NCBI RefSeq assembly: GCF_040655735.1
Contig: NZ_JBFAKK010000013.1
Location: 186,001-250,000 of the forward strand
Reading direction: 5' to 3'
Length of the DNA stretch: 64,000 bases
From: Phytomonospora sp040655735
GTDB lineage: Bacteria > Actinomycetota > Actinomycetes > Mycobacteriales > Micromonosporaceae
The position numbers were made by a program, and so were the translations under genes. Below are positions 15,895 to 22,610 of this stretch, one piece after another. Position 1 is the stretch's first letter. Every line of letters begins with the position of its first letter. The notes beneath the pieces are model-generated. The model searched no databases, was not told the origin of the DNA, and was given only the letters and a program-made list of their open reading frames with translations.

Positions 15895-17243
15895 CCGCAG
15901 CAGCCGCCGGTCTTCTCCTCGACAACCGGGAGGGTGAGCAGGCCGCCGGCGACGCCGGTGGCCAAGCCGCGCTTGATGACGGGGAGTTCGGCGGCCGGTG
16001 TTCCGCAGCAGGAGTCGCCCTCGTCGGTGTCGAGCGCGGCCGAGGAGGAGCAGACGCCGGTCTCGGGCAGTTCCAGTCGCACGTCGCGGGCGGCTTCCCA
16101 GTCGCCGGCGAGGGCGGCGACGACCGATCGGGCCTGCTCGTAGCCGGTGGCCAGCAGGAAGGTCGGCGCGCGGCCGTAGGACTTGGCGCCGATGGCGTAG
16201 AAGCCCGGTTCGGGGTGACCGAGTTCGTCGGCCCCGTGCGGCGGAACGGTGCCGCAGGAGTGCTGGTTCGGGTCGATCAGGGGCGCCAGAGCCCTGGTGG
16301 AGCCGAGGATCGGGTCGAGGTCGAGACGCAGCTCGGAGGTGATCGAGTAGTCGGGGCGGGCGCCGGTGGCGTTGACGATCACGTCGGCGGCGACCTTGCG
16401 GCCGTCGGCGGACACGGCACCGTCCGCGGTGAGCTCGCGGACGAGGAATCCAGAGTGGACGGTCACCGTGCCGGCCTCGACGAGGGCCTTGATGCGGGTG
16501 CCGATCGCGCCGCGCGCGGGAAGGGCGTCGGCTTCACCGCCACCGTAGGCGCGCTCGGGGTTGGGGGCGCGCAGCAGCCAGTGGATCTCGGTGTCGGGAA
16601 GATCGGCCAGGGCCAGCAGGGTACCGGTCGCCGAGTGCCCGGCGCCGACCACGGCGACCGACCGCCCTGCGAACGAGTCGCGCAGGCGGCCGAGCACGTC
16701 GGGCATCCCGGCGTGGGTCCGGTCGGCCGCCGCGGCCTCGCCGACGGCGGGAAGGCCGTTGCCGCCCAAGGGATTGGGGCTGCGCCAGGTTCCGGAGGCG
16801 TCGACGACCGCCGAGGCGAGGAGTTCCGATCCGTCCGACAGCCGCAACAGGAAGGGCGTGTTCTCGCGACCGTCGGTGCGGACCTTGTCGATGCCGTCGC
16901 GGGCGATGGCGACCACGCCGGTGTTGAGTCGCAGGTTCGCCGCGATCGTGGGGTGGGCGGCGAGCGGTGCGAGGTAGTCGGCGATGAGTTCGGCGCCGGT
17001 GGGCAGCGCGTCGGGGTCGGGTGCGGTCCAGGCGGTGCCCTCCAGGAGGACGCGGGCGGCCGGGGAGGTGTTGAAGCGCCACGGCGAGAACAGCCGGACG
17101 TGACCCCATTCGGCGACGGAGGAGGCGACGGTGTCGCCGGCTTCGAGGATGACGAAGTCCCGGCCTCGCGCGGCGAGTTCGGCCGCGGCGGCCAGGCCGA
17201 CGGGTCCCGCACCGATGACGGCGACGGGGAGGGTGACGCTCAT
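15891..17243 (-). CDS. FAD/NAD(P)-dependent monooxygenase-like flavoprotein with CCG-rich tail
   Basis: 450 residues. FAD site GAGPVGLAAAAELAARG near the N-terminus, a second dinucleotide site VVGAGHSATGT at the middle, and ATGARPD near the third quarter match flavin monooxygenase/thioredoxin-reductase-like enzymes found in actinobacterial arsenic loci. After the catalytic body (about 395 residues) comes an unusual tail with Cys398, Cys412-Cys413 (DSCCG) and a terminal GGCCG (Cys448-449). The same CCG motif fills the small peptide at 18914. A 19-bp ArsR-type site lies 16 bp before the start. It probably oxidises a thiol-bound metalloid or organoarsenical. Confidence 0.8.
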   Translation of the reverse strand: MSVTLPVAVIGAGPVGLAAAAELAARGRDFVILEAGDTVASSVAEWGHVRLFSPWRFNTSPAARVLLEGTAWTAPDPDALPTGAELIADYLAPLAAHPTIAANLRLNTGVVAIARDGIDKVRTDGRENTPFLLRLSDGSELLASAVVDASGTWRSPNPLGGNGLPAVGEAAAADRTHAGMPDVLGRLRDSFAGRSVAVVGAGHSATGTLLALADLPDTEIHWLLRAPNPERAYGGGEADALPARGAIGTRIKALVEAGTVTVHSGFLVRELTADGAVSADGRKVAADVIVNATGARPDYSITSELRLDLDPILGSTRALAPLIDPNQHSCGTVPPHGADELGHPEPGFYAIGAKSYGRAPTFLLATGYEQARSVVAALAGDWEAARDVRLELPETGVCSSSAALDTDEGDSCCGTPAAELPVIKRGLATGVAGGLLTLPVVEEKTGGCCG

Positions 17244-17259
17244 GATGGAGCTCCTTGTT

Positions 17260-17278
17260 TTGAAGCTTGTCGAATCAG
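17260..17278. promoter_or_regulatory. ArsR-type operator, copy C
   Basis: TTGAAGCTTGTCGAATCAG. In gene-sense orientation it reads CTGATTCGA-N6-TCAA, the same pattern as copies at 19159 and 19200. It lies 16 bp before the flavoprotein start, where a bound repressor would block transcription. Confidence 0.75.
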
Positions 17279-17337
17279 TAGGTCCGAGACTGCCACTTGT
17301 TTAGATGAACGTCAAATCAATGGTTTGGTGTTGCCGC

Positions 17338-17664
17338 TCACTCGCAGCCCATGGCCGAGGTCGGCGCGGGCTTTCCCATGACCACGTCGGCGGCGCTGGG
17401 GAAGTACTCGATGCACCTGGCGTTGATGCGATAGCGGCGGGCGTTGCCGTGGCGTTCGGCGAGCACGAAGCGCACGTCCAGGAGGATCTTCAGGTGTTGC
17501 GAGACCGTCGACTGCGCCAGACCCATCACCTCGACGATCTCCCCGACGCCCATGGGTTCACCGTGGCGGGCGAGCAGCTCGACGAGCTGTACGCGGGAGG
17601 GGTCCGCAAGGGCCTTGAAGCAGGCGGCGTACTCGGCTGCCGTCGTGCGGTCGAGCGGTTTCAC
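17338..17664 (-). CDS. ArsR-family regulator (second of the locus)
   Basis: 108 residues from the GTG at 17664, with GGAG 8 nt upstream. Winged helix: CFKALADPSRVQLVELLARHGEPMGVGEIVEVMGLAQSTVSQHLKILLDVRFVLAERHGNARRYRI. It then has NARCIEYFPSAADVVMGKP and a terminal Cys-Glu. Single cysteines near residues 14, 86 and 107 could bind a thiophilic metal, but no CVC motif is present. It is flanked by the peptidase gene (38 bp upstream) and the flavoprotein gene (94 bp downstream), all on the minus strand. Confidence 0.85.
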   Translation of the reverse strand: MKPLDRTTAAEYAACFKALADPSRVQLVELLARHGEPMGVGEIVEVMGLAQSTVSQHLKILLDVRFVLAERHGNARRYRINARCIEYFPSAADVVMGKPAPTSAMGCE

Positions 17665-17674
17665 GGGCCATCTC

Positions 17675-17700
17675 CATCGTTCATCGGCGATTAACGATGA
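17675..17700. promoter_or_regulatory. Nested inverted repeats before the second arsR
   Basis: CATCGTT (17675-17681) and AACGATG (17693-17699) pair around 11 bp; TCATCG (17681-17686) and CGATGA (17695-17700) pair around 8 bp. They fill the 38-bp gap between the M28 stop and the arsR start, and differ from the 19-bp site used elsewhere in the locus, so this ArsR may have its own operator. Confidence 0.5.
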
Positions 17701-17702
17701 TA

Positions 17703-18917
17703 CTAGTCCGGGTCGGGCGCCGTTGTCGAGACGAGGTCGGCGACGGTGGCGTGGACGAGGGAGGCCGCGGCGATGAGCGTGGCGTCTTCGACGCGGTCGG
17801 ATGTCTCGGCCGGGGTCTGGTAGCCGGGCATTCCCATGCCGATGCCGATGCTGGGCAGGTCCGCGGCGGCGTAGCGGCGGTTGTCCGACGGCATCGCCTC
17901 GGCCCGCAGTGGCACGCCGAGTCCTCGGCCGGCGCGGTCGAGCGCGGCCAGCAGAGCTTCGGCCGCGCCACCGGCTTCGACGGCCGCACTGCTGAGCTGC
18001 GCTGCGCCGTCGAGGTTCACCACGTAAGTACCCGGGGCGACCTGTGGTGCGTGGTGAGCCGAGCCGTGCGCTCCGGCCTCCTCGGCGTCGAGCAGCGCCA
18101 CCGACAGGCCGACGCCCGGCGGCAGTTCGGTATGGAGGAGCCTGGCGGCCTCGATGGTCGCCGCCACGCCGGAGGCGTTGTCGCAGGCTGCGGGGAGCCG
18201 GTAGGCGGGATCGTCGCCCACGCCGTCGAAGTGCGCCGTCAACAGCACGTTCACGCCTGCCCCAGGGGGCCTGAACTCGGCGACGACGTTCTGGGCGGTC
18301 ACGTCCACCGCGCGCACCGGGACCGTGGCCGTCACACGCCCGGTGCCGACGCTGCGGCCCATCCGCGCGTGCAGGCCGGTGCGCACGGCCAGGACCGGGA
18401 TGTCGACGACGGGCGGCCCGGCGATCATCTTCGGCATCCACCCGGCGGCATCCGTCCCGCGCGGGATCAGCAACCCGGCCGCGCCTCGGCCGGCCGCATC
18501 GGCGGCGGCCTCCGGCGACCAGCCGTCGACCAGAACCCAGGCACCCGCGACAGCACCGTCGGGGTGCGCAAGCCGCGCATCGCGCGCATCGCCGAGTTCG
18601 GCGGTGGCGAGGTGCTCGCAGAAGTCGCGGCGGAAGACCAGATCGGTGACGTTCTCACCGTCGTCGAAGCGCAGGCGCGGCGTGGCGTAGACCTCGCGAA
18701 CCGCGCCGGCCAGGGCGAACTCGTCGAAGCGAACCTCGGCGCCCAGCTCACCGAACAGCTCGGCCAGCCACGACGCCGCCGCGCGCCCGCCCGGGGTGCC
18801 GACGCGGCGACCGGTGAAGTCGTCGGCGGCGAGCCGGTCGACGATCGCGCGCATTCGCTCCAGGGCCGGGCCGGCGCCGCCCGAAAGCGGCGCCGACTTC
18901 GAAGTCGCCGACCTCAC
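17703..18917 (-). CDS. M28-family peptidase homologue lacking one metal ligand
   Basis: 404 residues from a GTG at 18917 that overlaps the stop of the CCG-peptide gene (GTGA). The M28 fold is clear: AHFDGVG (His229), CDNASG (Asp246), DAEEAG (Glu279-280) and NLDG (Asp303). The last zinc ligand, normally His in an HTPxD motif, is Gln367 here (GYQTPAETSD). The insert at about 90-190 looks like a PA domain. No signal peptide is seen, so it should be cytoplasmic. Translational coupling to the peptide suggests it processes or binds that peptide or a derived thiol conjugate; with a missing ligand it may not be an ordinary aminopeptidase. Confidence 0.8.
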   Translation of the reverse strand: MRSATSKSAPLSGGAGPALERMRAIVDRLAADDFTGRRVGTPGGRAAASWLAELFGELGAEVRFDEFALAGAVREVYATPRLRFDDGENVTDLVFRRDFCEHLATAELGDARDARLAHPDGAVAGAWVLVDGWSPEAAADAAGRGAAGLLIPRGTDAAGWMPKMIAGPPVVDIPVLAVRTGLHARMGRSVGTGRVTATVPVRAVDVTAQNVVAEFRPPGAGVNVLLTAHFDGVGDDPAYRLPAACDNASGVAATIEAARLLHTELPPGVGLSVALLDAEEAGAHGSAHHAPQVAPGTYVVNLDGAAQLSSAAVEAGGAAEALLAALDRAGRGLGVPLRAEAMPSDNRRYAAADLPSIGIGMGMPGYQTPAETSDRVEDATLIAAASLVHATVADLVSTTAPDPD

Positions 18918-19138
18918 CCGCAGCAGCCCTTGGCCGCAGGCGCCTCCTGGACGGCGGTTCCGCAGCAGCCCGACGCGCTCGCCGGTGCCGCCGTCGTTCC
19001 GCAGCAGCCGCCCGCCTGCTCGGTGGTCGCCGCCGGGGCGCTGCTTCCGCAGCACCCGCCCGAGGCGGTGGGCGCGCTCAGCGCCTCAAGCGGGCTTCCG
19101 GCGAAGCCGCCGGCGGTCGTGGTCGTCTCGGTGCTCAT
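18914..19138 (-). CDS. 74-residue peptide with four CCG motifs
   Basis: ATG at 19138. After a Thr-rich start (STETTTTAGGF) the chain is Ala/Ser/Thr/Gly-rich, interrupted by GGCCG, GGCCG, SGCCG and a terminal KGCCG. Cysteine pairs are at 29-30, 45-46, 58-59 and 72-73, spaced 16, 13 and 14 residues apart. There is no signal, membrane helix or fold-like pattern; it resembles a disordered metallothionein-like chelator of thiophilic metalloids. Its stop overlaps the start of the M28 gene. A 19-bp ArsR-type site 20 bp upstream implies metalloid induction. The flavoprotein at 15891 ends in the same motif. Confidence 0.8.
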   Translation of the reverse strand: MSTETTTTAGGFAGSPLEALSAPTASGGCCGSSAPAATTEQAGGCCGTTAAPASASGCCGTAVQEAPAAKGCCG

Positions 19139-19158
19139 GTCGAGCCTCGCTTCTGTTT

Positions 19159-19177
19159 TGATAACTCTCGAATCAAG
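19159..19177. promoter_or_regulatory. ArsR-type operator, copy A
   Basis: TTGATAACTCTCGAATCAA has TTGAT/ATCAA arms. In gene-sense orientation it reads TTGATTCGA-N6-TCAA, 20 bp before the CCG-peptide ATG. Confidence 0.8.
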
Positions 19178-19199
19178 CGGTCAGGAGCGAGTTTGCATC

Positions 19200-19218
19200 C
19201 TGATTCGAAGACTGTCAA
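19200..19218. promoter_or_regulatory. ArsR-type operator, copy B
   Basis: CTGATTCGAAGACTGTCAA on the plus strand, 9 bp before the arsR ATG. It matches copies A and C in every fixed position (YTGATTCGA-N6-TCAA) and has the same orientation to the gene it precedes, so the regulator at 19228 probably controls itself and both minus-strand operons. Confidence 0.8.
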
Positions 19219-19227
19219 GATAGAAGC

Positions 19228-19590
19228 ATGTCGAAGCAGCTTCAGATCTTGGAGAGCCCCGCCCAGGGCTGCTGCGCGCCGATCACCGAGGAAGCCCTCG
19301 ACGCCACCCAGGCGGTCGGCCTCGCCCAGCAGTTCAAGGCCCTCGGCGACCCCACCCGTCTGCGCCTGCTGTCGCGGATCACCTCGGCATCCGGCGGCGA
19401 GATCTGCGTCTGCGACCTGACCGGCGGCGACTTCGAGGTCACCCCGCCCACGATCTCCCACCACCTGAAGCTTCTGCGTGAAGCCGGACTCATCACCGGG
19501 GAACGCCGCGGCACCTGGGTCTACTACCGGCCCGTCAGAGACGCCGTCGACCGCCTCGCGAGCGTCCTCGGCGGCGACTGGGCCGCCTAG
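19228..19590 (+). CDS. arsR: Arsenic-type ArsR repressor
   Basis: 120 residues. Winged helix with FKALGDPTRLRLLSRI, then GEICVCDLT (Cys60, Cys62), the family's As(III)/Sb(III)-binding element in the recognition-helix region, followed by PPTISHHLKLLREAGLITGERRGTWVYY. An extra Cys pair occurs at 15-16 (QGCCAP), echoing the CC motifs of its neighbours. In the family, metalloid binding releases the dimer from DNA. It lies one base before a monooxygenase gene, forming an operon, and is divergent from the CCG-peptide operon. Confidence 0.92.
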   Translation: MSKQLQILESPAQGCCAPITEEALDATQAVGLAQQFKALGDPTRLRLLSRITSASGGEICVCDLTGGDFEVTPPTISHHLKLLREAGLITGERRGTWVYYRPVRDAVDRLASVLGGDWAA

Positions 19591-19591
19591 C

Positions 19592-20626
19592 GTGACGACC
19601 GAGCACCACGACGTCGTCGTCATCGGCGGAGGTCAAGCCGGCCTCGCCGCGGGGTACTACCTGCGCCGCGCCAAGGCCGACTACGTCATCCTCGACGCCG
19701 GGACGGCCCCCGGCGGAGCCTGGCGGCACTACTGGGACTCACTCCACCTGTTCTCGCCGGCGGAGTTCAGCACACTCCCCGGCTGGTGGATGCCCCAGCA
19801 GGAAGGCCACCCCTTCCCGACCCGCGACCACGTCGTCGACTACCTCGCCGCCTACGAGAAGCGCTACGAGCTGCCGATCCGGCGCCCCGTCACCGTCCAC
19901 AGTGTTCACCGCGACGGCGAACACTCGCTCGTTCGCACCGACACCGGCGACCACCGCGCCCGCACGGTGATCTCCGCCACCGGCACCTGGCGCTCCCCGC
20001 ACACCCCCGATGTTCCCGGCCGCGATCTCTTCCGCGGCCGCCGACTCCACACCGCCGACTACCGCAACCCCGACGACTTCACCGGGCAGCACGTCGTCAT
20101 CGTCGGCGGCGGCAACTCCGCCGCCCAAATCCTCGCCGAGATCTCCACCGTCGCCACCACCACCTGGACCACCCTGCGCCCACCGCGCTTCCTGCCCGAC
20201 CACATCGACGGCCGCGACCTCTTCCACGTCGCCACCCACGCCGCCGCCAACCCGGGCGCCCCAGGTGTCGGCGACCTCGGCGACATCGTCATGGTCCCGT
20301 CGGTCAAGGAGGCACGAGAACGCGGAGTGCTCGTCGCGCGGCCGATGTTCGACCGCGTCACCGAGACCGGTATCGCCTGGGACAACGGCGAAACCCTCGA
20401 TGTCGACGCGATCATCTGGGCCACCGGGTTTCGAGCGCACCTCGACCACTTGGCGCCGCTCGGGCTGACCGGGGAGGATGGTCGGATCGCCGTCGACGGG
20501 ACCCGTGCGGTTGAGGAGCCACGGCTTCACCTGCTCGGGTTCGGGAACTGGACGGGGCCCGCGTCGGCGACGATCATCGGGGCGGCGAGGAGCGCGAAAG
20601 CGGCGATCGCTCAGCTCGTCGCCTGA
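19592..20626 (+). CDS. ArsO-like flavin monooxygenase
   Basis: 344 residues, GTG start one base after the arsR stop. FAD site GGGQAGLAAGYYLRR, an NAD(P)H site VIVGGGNSAAQI, and IIWATGFRAHLDHLAPLG near the C-terminus identify a flavin-binding monooxygenase like those annotated ArsO in arsenic operons. It lacks the CCG tail of the flavoprotein at 15891. Likely cytoplasmic, oxidising a metalloid or organoarsenical with NADPH; the substrate is not established for this class. Confidence 0.85.
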   Translation: MTTEHHDVVVIGGGQAGLAAGYYLRRAKADYVILDAGTAPGGAWRHYWDSLHLFSPAEFSTLPGWWMPQQEGHPFPTRDHVVDYLAAYEKRYELPIRRPVTVHSVHRDGEHSLVRTDTGDHRARTVISATGTWRSPHTPDVPGRDLFRGRRLHTADYRNPDDFTGQHVVIVGGGNSAAQILAEISTVATTTWTTLRPPRFLPDHIDGRDLFHVATHAAANPGAPGVGDLGDIVMVPSVKEARERGVLVARPMFDRVTETGIAWDNGETLDVDAIIWATGFRAHLDHLAPLGLTGEDGRIAVDGTRAVEEPRLHLLGFGNWTGPASATIIGAARSAKAAIAQLVA

Positions 20627-21120
20627 CGTCTCCGTGACAGCCCACTCGTCGAGAGACCACTGCGGTACGAGCTGATGTGGGAAGCCCGGCCCGACGCCCC
20701 ACCCAGTGGACGCGCCTCCCGTAACCGCCCCGACGCGTCGTCGCCAAGAGTGAACATGCTCAGCCGCTGTTCCGGTGGACGTTCGACCTCGCCGTCCCCG
20801 ATCACCGTGGCGGGATCTTCGGGCAGCCGGCACAGCACGAACCCGTCCCGCGACCACGAGTACCCGATGCGCAGGACGGTGGCCCGGGGCAGCAGGACCA
20901 TGAACTCGCGCGGGTCCCGCCCGCCGGGCGCCCACCGTTCTTGGTGGGCGACGGCGATGCAGTGGCCGAGGGTGTAGTGGTGGCAGGTCCAAGGCCACAG
21001 TTCCCATTCCGGCAGCCTGTGCGCTCCCCGGTAGGTGCGGTCGGGGCGCTGCTTTCGGAGGCGGAGCTGGGCGGGGAAGCACTTGCGGATGATGCGGTCG
21101 GGGTTCGGTCGGCGGGGCAT
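20611..21120 (-). CDS. Hypothetical protein
   Basis: 169 residues from the ATG at 21120. The start is basic (PRRPNPDRIIRKCFPAQL); the centre is aromatic-rich (PEWELWPWTCHHYTLGHCIAVAHQERW) and then FMVLLPRATVLRIGYSWSRDGFVLCRLPED, which looks like beta strands. The last 30 residues are low-complexity and overlap the 3' end of the monooxygenase gene by 16 bp. No family is recognised and no ribosome site stands out. Confidence 0.45.
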   Translation of the reverse strand: MPRRPNPDRIIRKCFPAQLRLRKQRPDRTYRGAHRLPEWELWPWTCHHYTLGHCIAVAHQERWAPGGRDPREFMVLLPRATVLRIGYSWSRDGFVLCRLPEDPATVIGDGEVERPPEQRLSMFTLGDDASGRLREARPLGGASGRASHISSYRSGLSTSGLSRRRQATS

Positions 21121-21369
21121 GGCGGACTCCAGGCTGAAGCTACCCACCGACGGGACCTGCCGAGATCATAGTCGCCGTGCGGGGTGTCGGCGCTGGTCAC
21201 CCAACGGGAACCGTCGACGGGCGACGGCTGAATCGCCTGCGCGGCGGCCACTTCTGCTGGAACCGACGAAAGTTCCCGCCAACCTTCGAGAAGGTATGGA
21301 GTCGATCTCCGAAAGCTCGTAACATCTCCGTCACAACGACGTAACCGTCCACTAAGGCCGGAGACCCGC

Positions 21370-22560
21370 ATGAGCTCCAACCGTCATCTCTGGGACCCCC
21401 TCCACGTCCGCGTGTTACGGCAGCTCCGCGACTTCGGCCCGCTGTCGCGCGCGCAGCTCGCCGACCGCCTCGAAGTCCCCCGCCCGCGCCTGCTCGGCGA
21501 ACTGAACCGGCTGCTCGCGGCCGAGCAGATCACCGAGGCCGGCCCGGCCAAGTCCCGCGGCGGCCGCCGCTCGACCCTGGTGGAGCTCAACCCCCGCTTA
21601 CGGTTCGCCGCGATCGACCTCGGCGCTACCTCCCTCGACATCGAGATCACCAACGGCCGCCTCGAAGCCGTCGCCGCCCACACCGAGGCCGCCGACCTGC
21701 GCCAAGGCCCCAAGACCGTGCTCGCCCGCATCGGCGAACTGCTCGCCAAGGCCAAGGCCGACGGCGTCTACGAGCACCTCGACGGGGTCGGGCTCGGCGT
21801 CCCGGGTCCGGTCAGCTTCCGCGACGGCGTCCCGGTCTCCCCGCCGATCATGCCCGGCTGGGACGGCTACCCCGTCCGCGAACTGCTCGCCCGCGAGCAC
21901 GGCTGCCCCGCGGTGGTCGACAACGACGTCAACATCATGGCCCTCGGCGAACGGCACGCCGGCGTCGCCGACTCGGTCGACGACATGTTCTTCGTCAAGC
22001 TCGGCACCGGCATCGGCTGCGGCATCATCATCGGCGGCGACGTCTACCGCGGCATCGACGGCTGCGCCGGCGACATCGGCCACATCCAGGTCGTCGCGCA
22101 CGGCCCGACCTGCCGCTGCGGCAACGTCGGCTGCCTGGAGGCCCTGTTCGGCGGGGCGGCGCTGGCGACGGCGGCGACCGCCGCGGCCCGCTCGGGCAAC
22201 TCGCCCGCGCTCGCCGAGCGCCTCGCCGCGCAGGGCACGGTCACCGCGCGCGACGTCGCCGACGGCGCCGCCCACGGCGACACCGCCTGCGTCCAGCTGA
22301 TCCGCGAGGGCGGACGCCTGGTCGGCACCGTCCTGGCCGGACTCGTCAGCTTCGCCAACCCCTCGATGATCGTGATCGGCGGCGGCATGGCCCAGCTCGG
22401 GCACAGCCTGCTCGCCGAGATCCGCAGCGTCGTCTACCGCCGATCCCTGCCCCTCGCCACCGGCAACCTGCCGGTCGTCCTGTCCGAACTCGGCCCGCGG
22501 GCCGGGGTCGCGGGCGCGGCCGTGCTGGCCAGTGAGATCACGTTCGAACAGTGGTCCTGA
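21370..22560 (+). CDS. ROK-family transcriptional regulator
   Basis: 396 residues. The N-terminal 70 residues are a winged helix (LRQLRDFGPLSRAQLADRLEVPRPRLLGELNRLLAAEQI). The rest is a ROK sugar-kinase fold with AIDLGATSLDIEI, GLGVPGPV, LGTGIGCGIIIGG, and the zinc motif GHIQVVAHGPTCRCGNVGCLE. The combination is typical of NagC/XylR-type sugar-sensing repressors. It lies 50 bp before two secreted carbohydrate-active genes in the same direction and probably controls them. The 249-bp gap upstream (21121-21369) holds no clear gene. Confidence 0.88.
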   Translation: MSSNRHLWDPLHVRVLRQLRDFGPLSRAQLADRLEVPRPRLLGELNRLLAAEQITEAGPAKSRGGRRSTLVELNPRLRFAAIDLGATSLDIEITNGRLEAVAAHTEAADLRQGPKTVLARIGELLAKAKADGVYEHLDGVGLGVPGPVSFRDGVPVSPPIMPGWDGYPVRELLAREHGCPAVVDNDVNIMALGERHAGVADSVDDMFFVKLGTGIGCGIIIGGDVYRGIDGCAGDIGHIQVVAHGPTCRCGNVGCLEALFGGAALATAATAAARSGNSPALAERLAAQGTVTARDVADGAAHGDTACVQLIREGGRLVGTVLAGLVSFANPSMIVIGGGMAQLGHSLLAEIRSVVYRRSLPLATGNLPVVLSELGPRAGVAGAAVLASEITFEQWS

Positions 22561-22610
22561 CGGACACCCGTTCCGCCGACCGCTCGCAACCCAGAGATGA
22601 GGTCCCCTTC

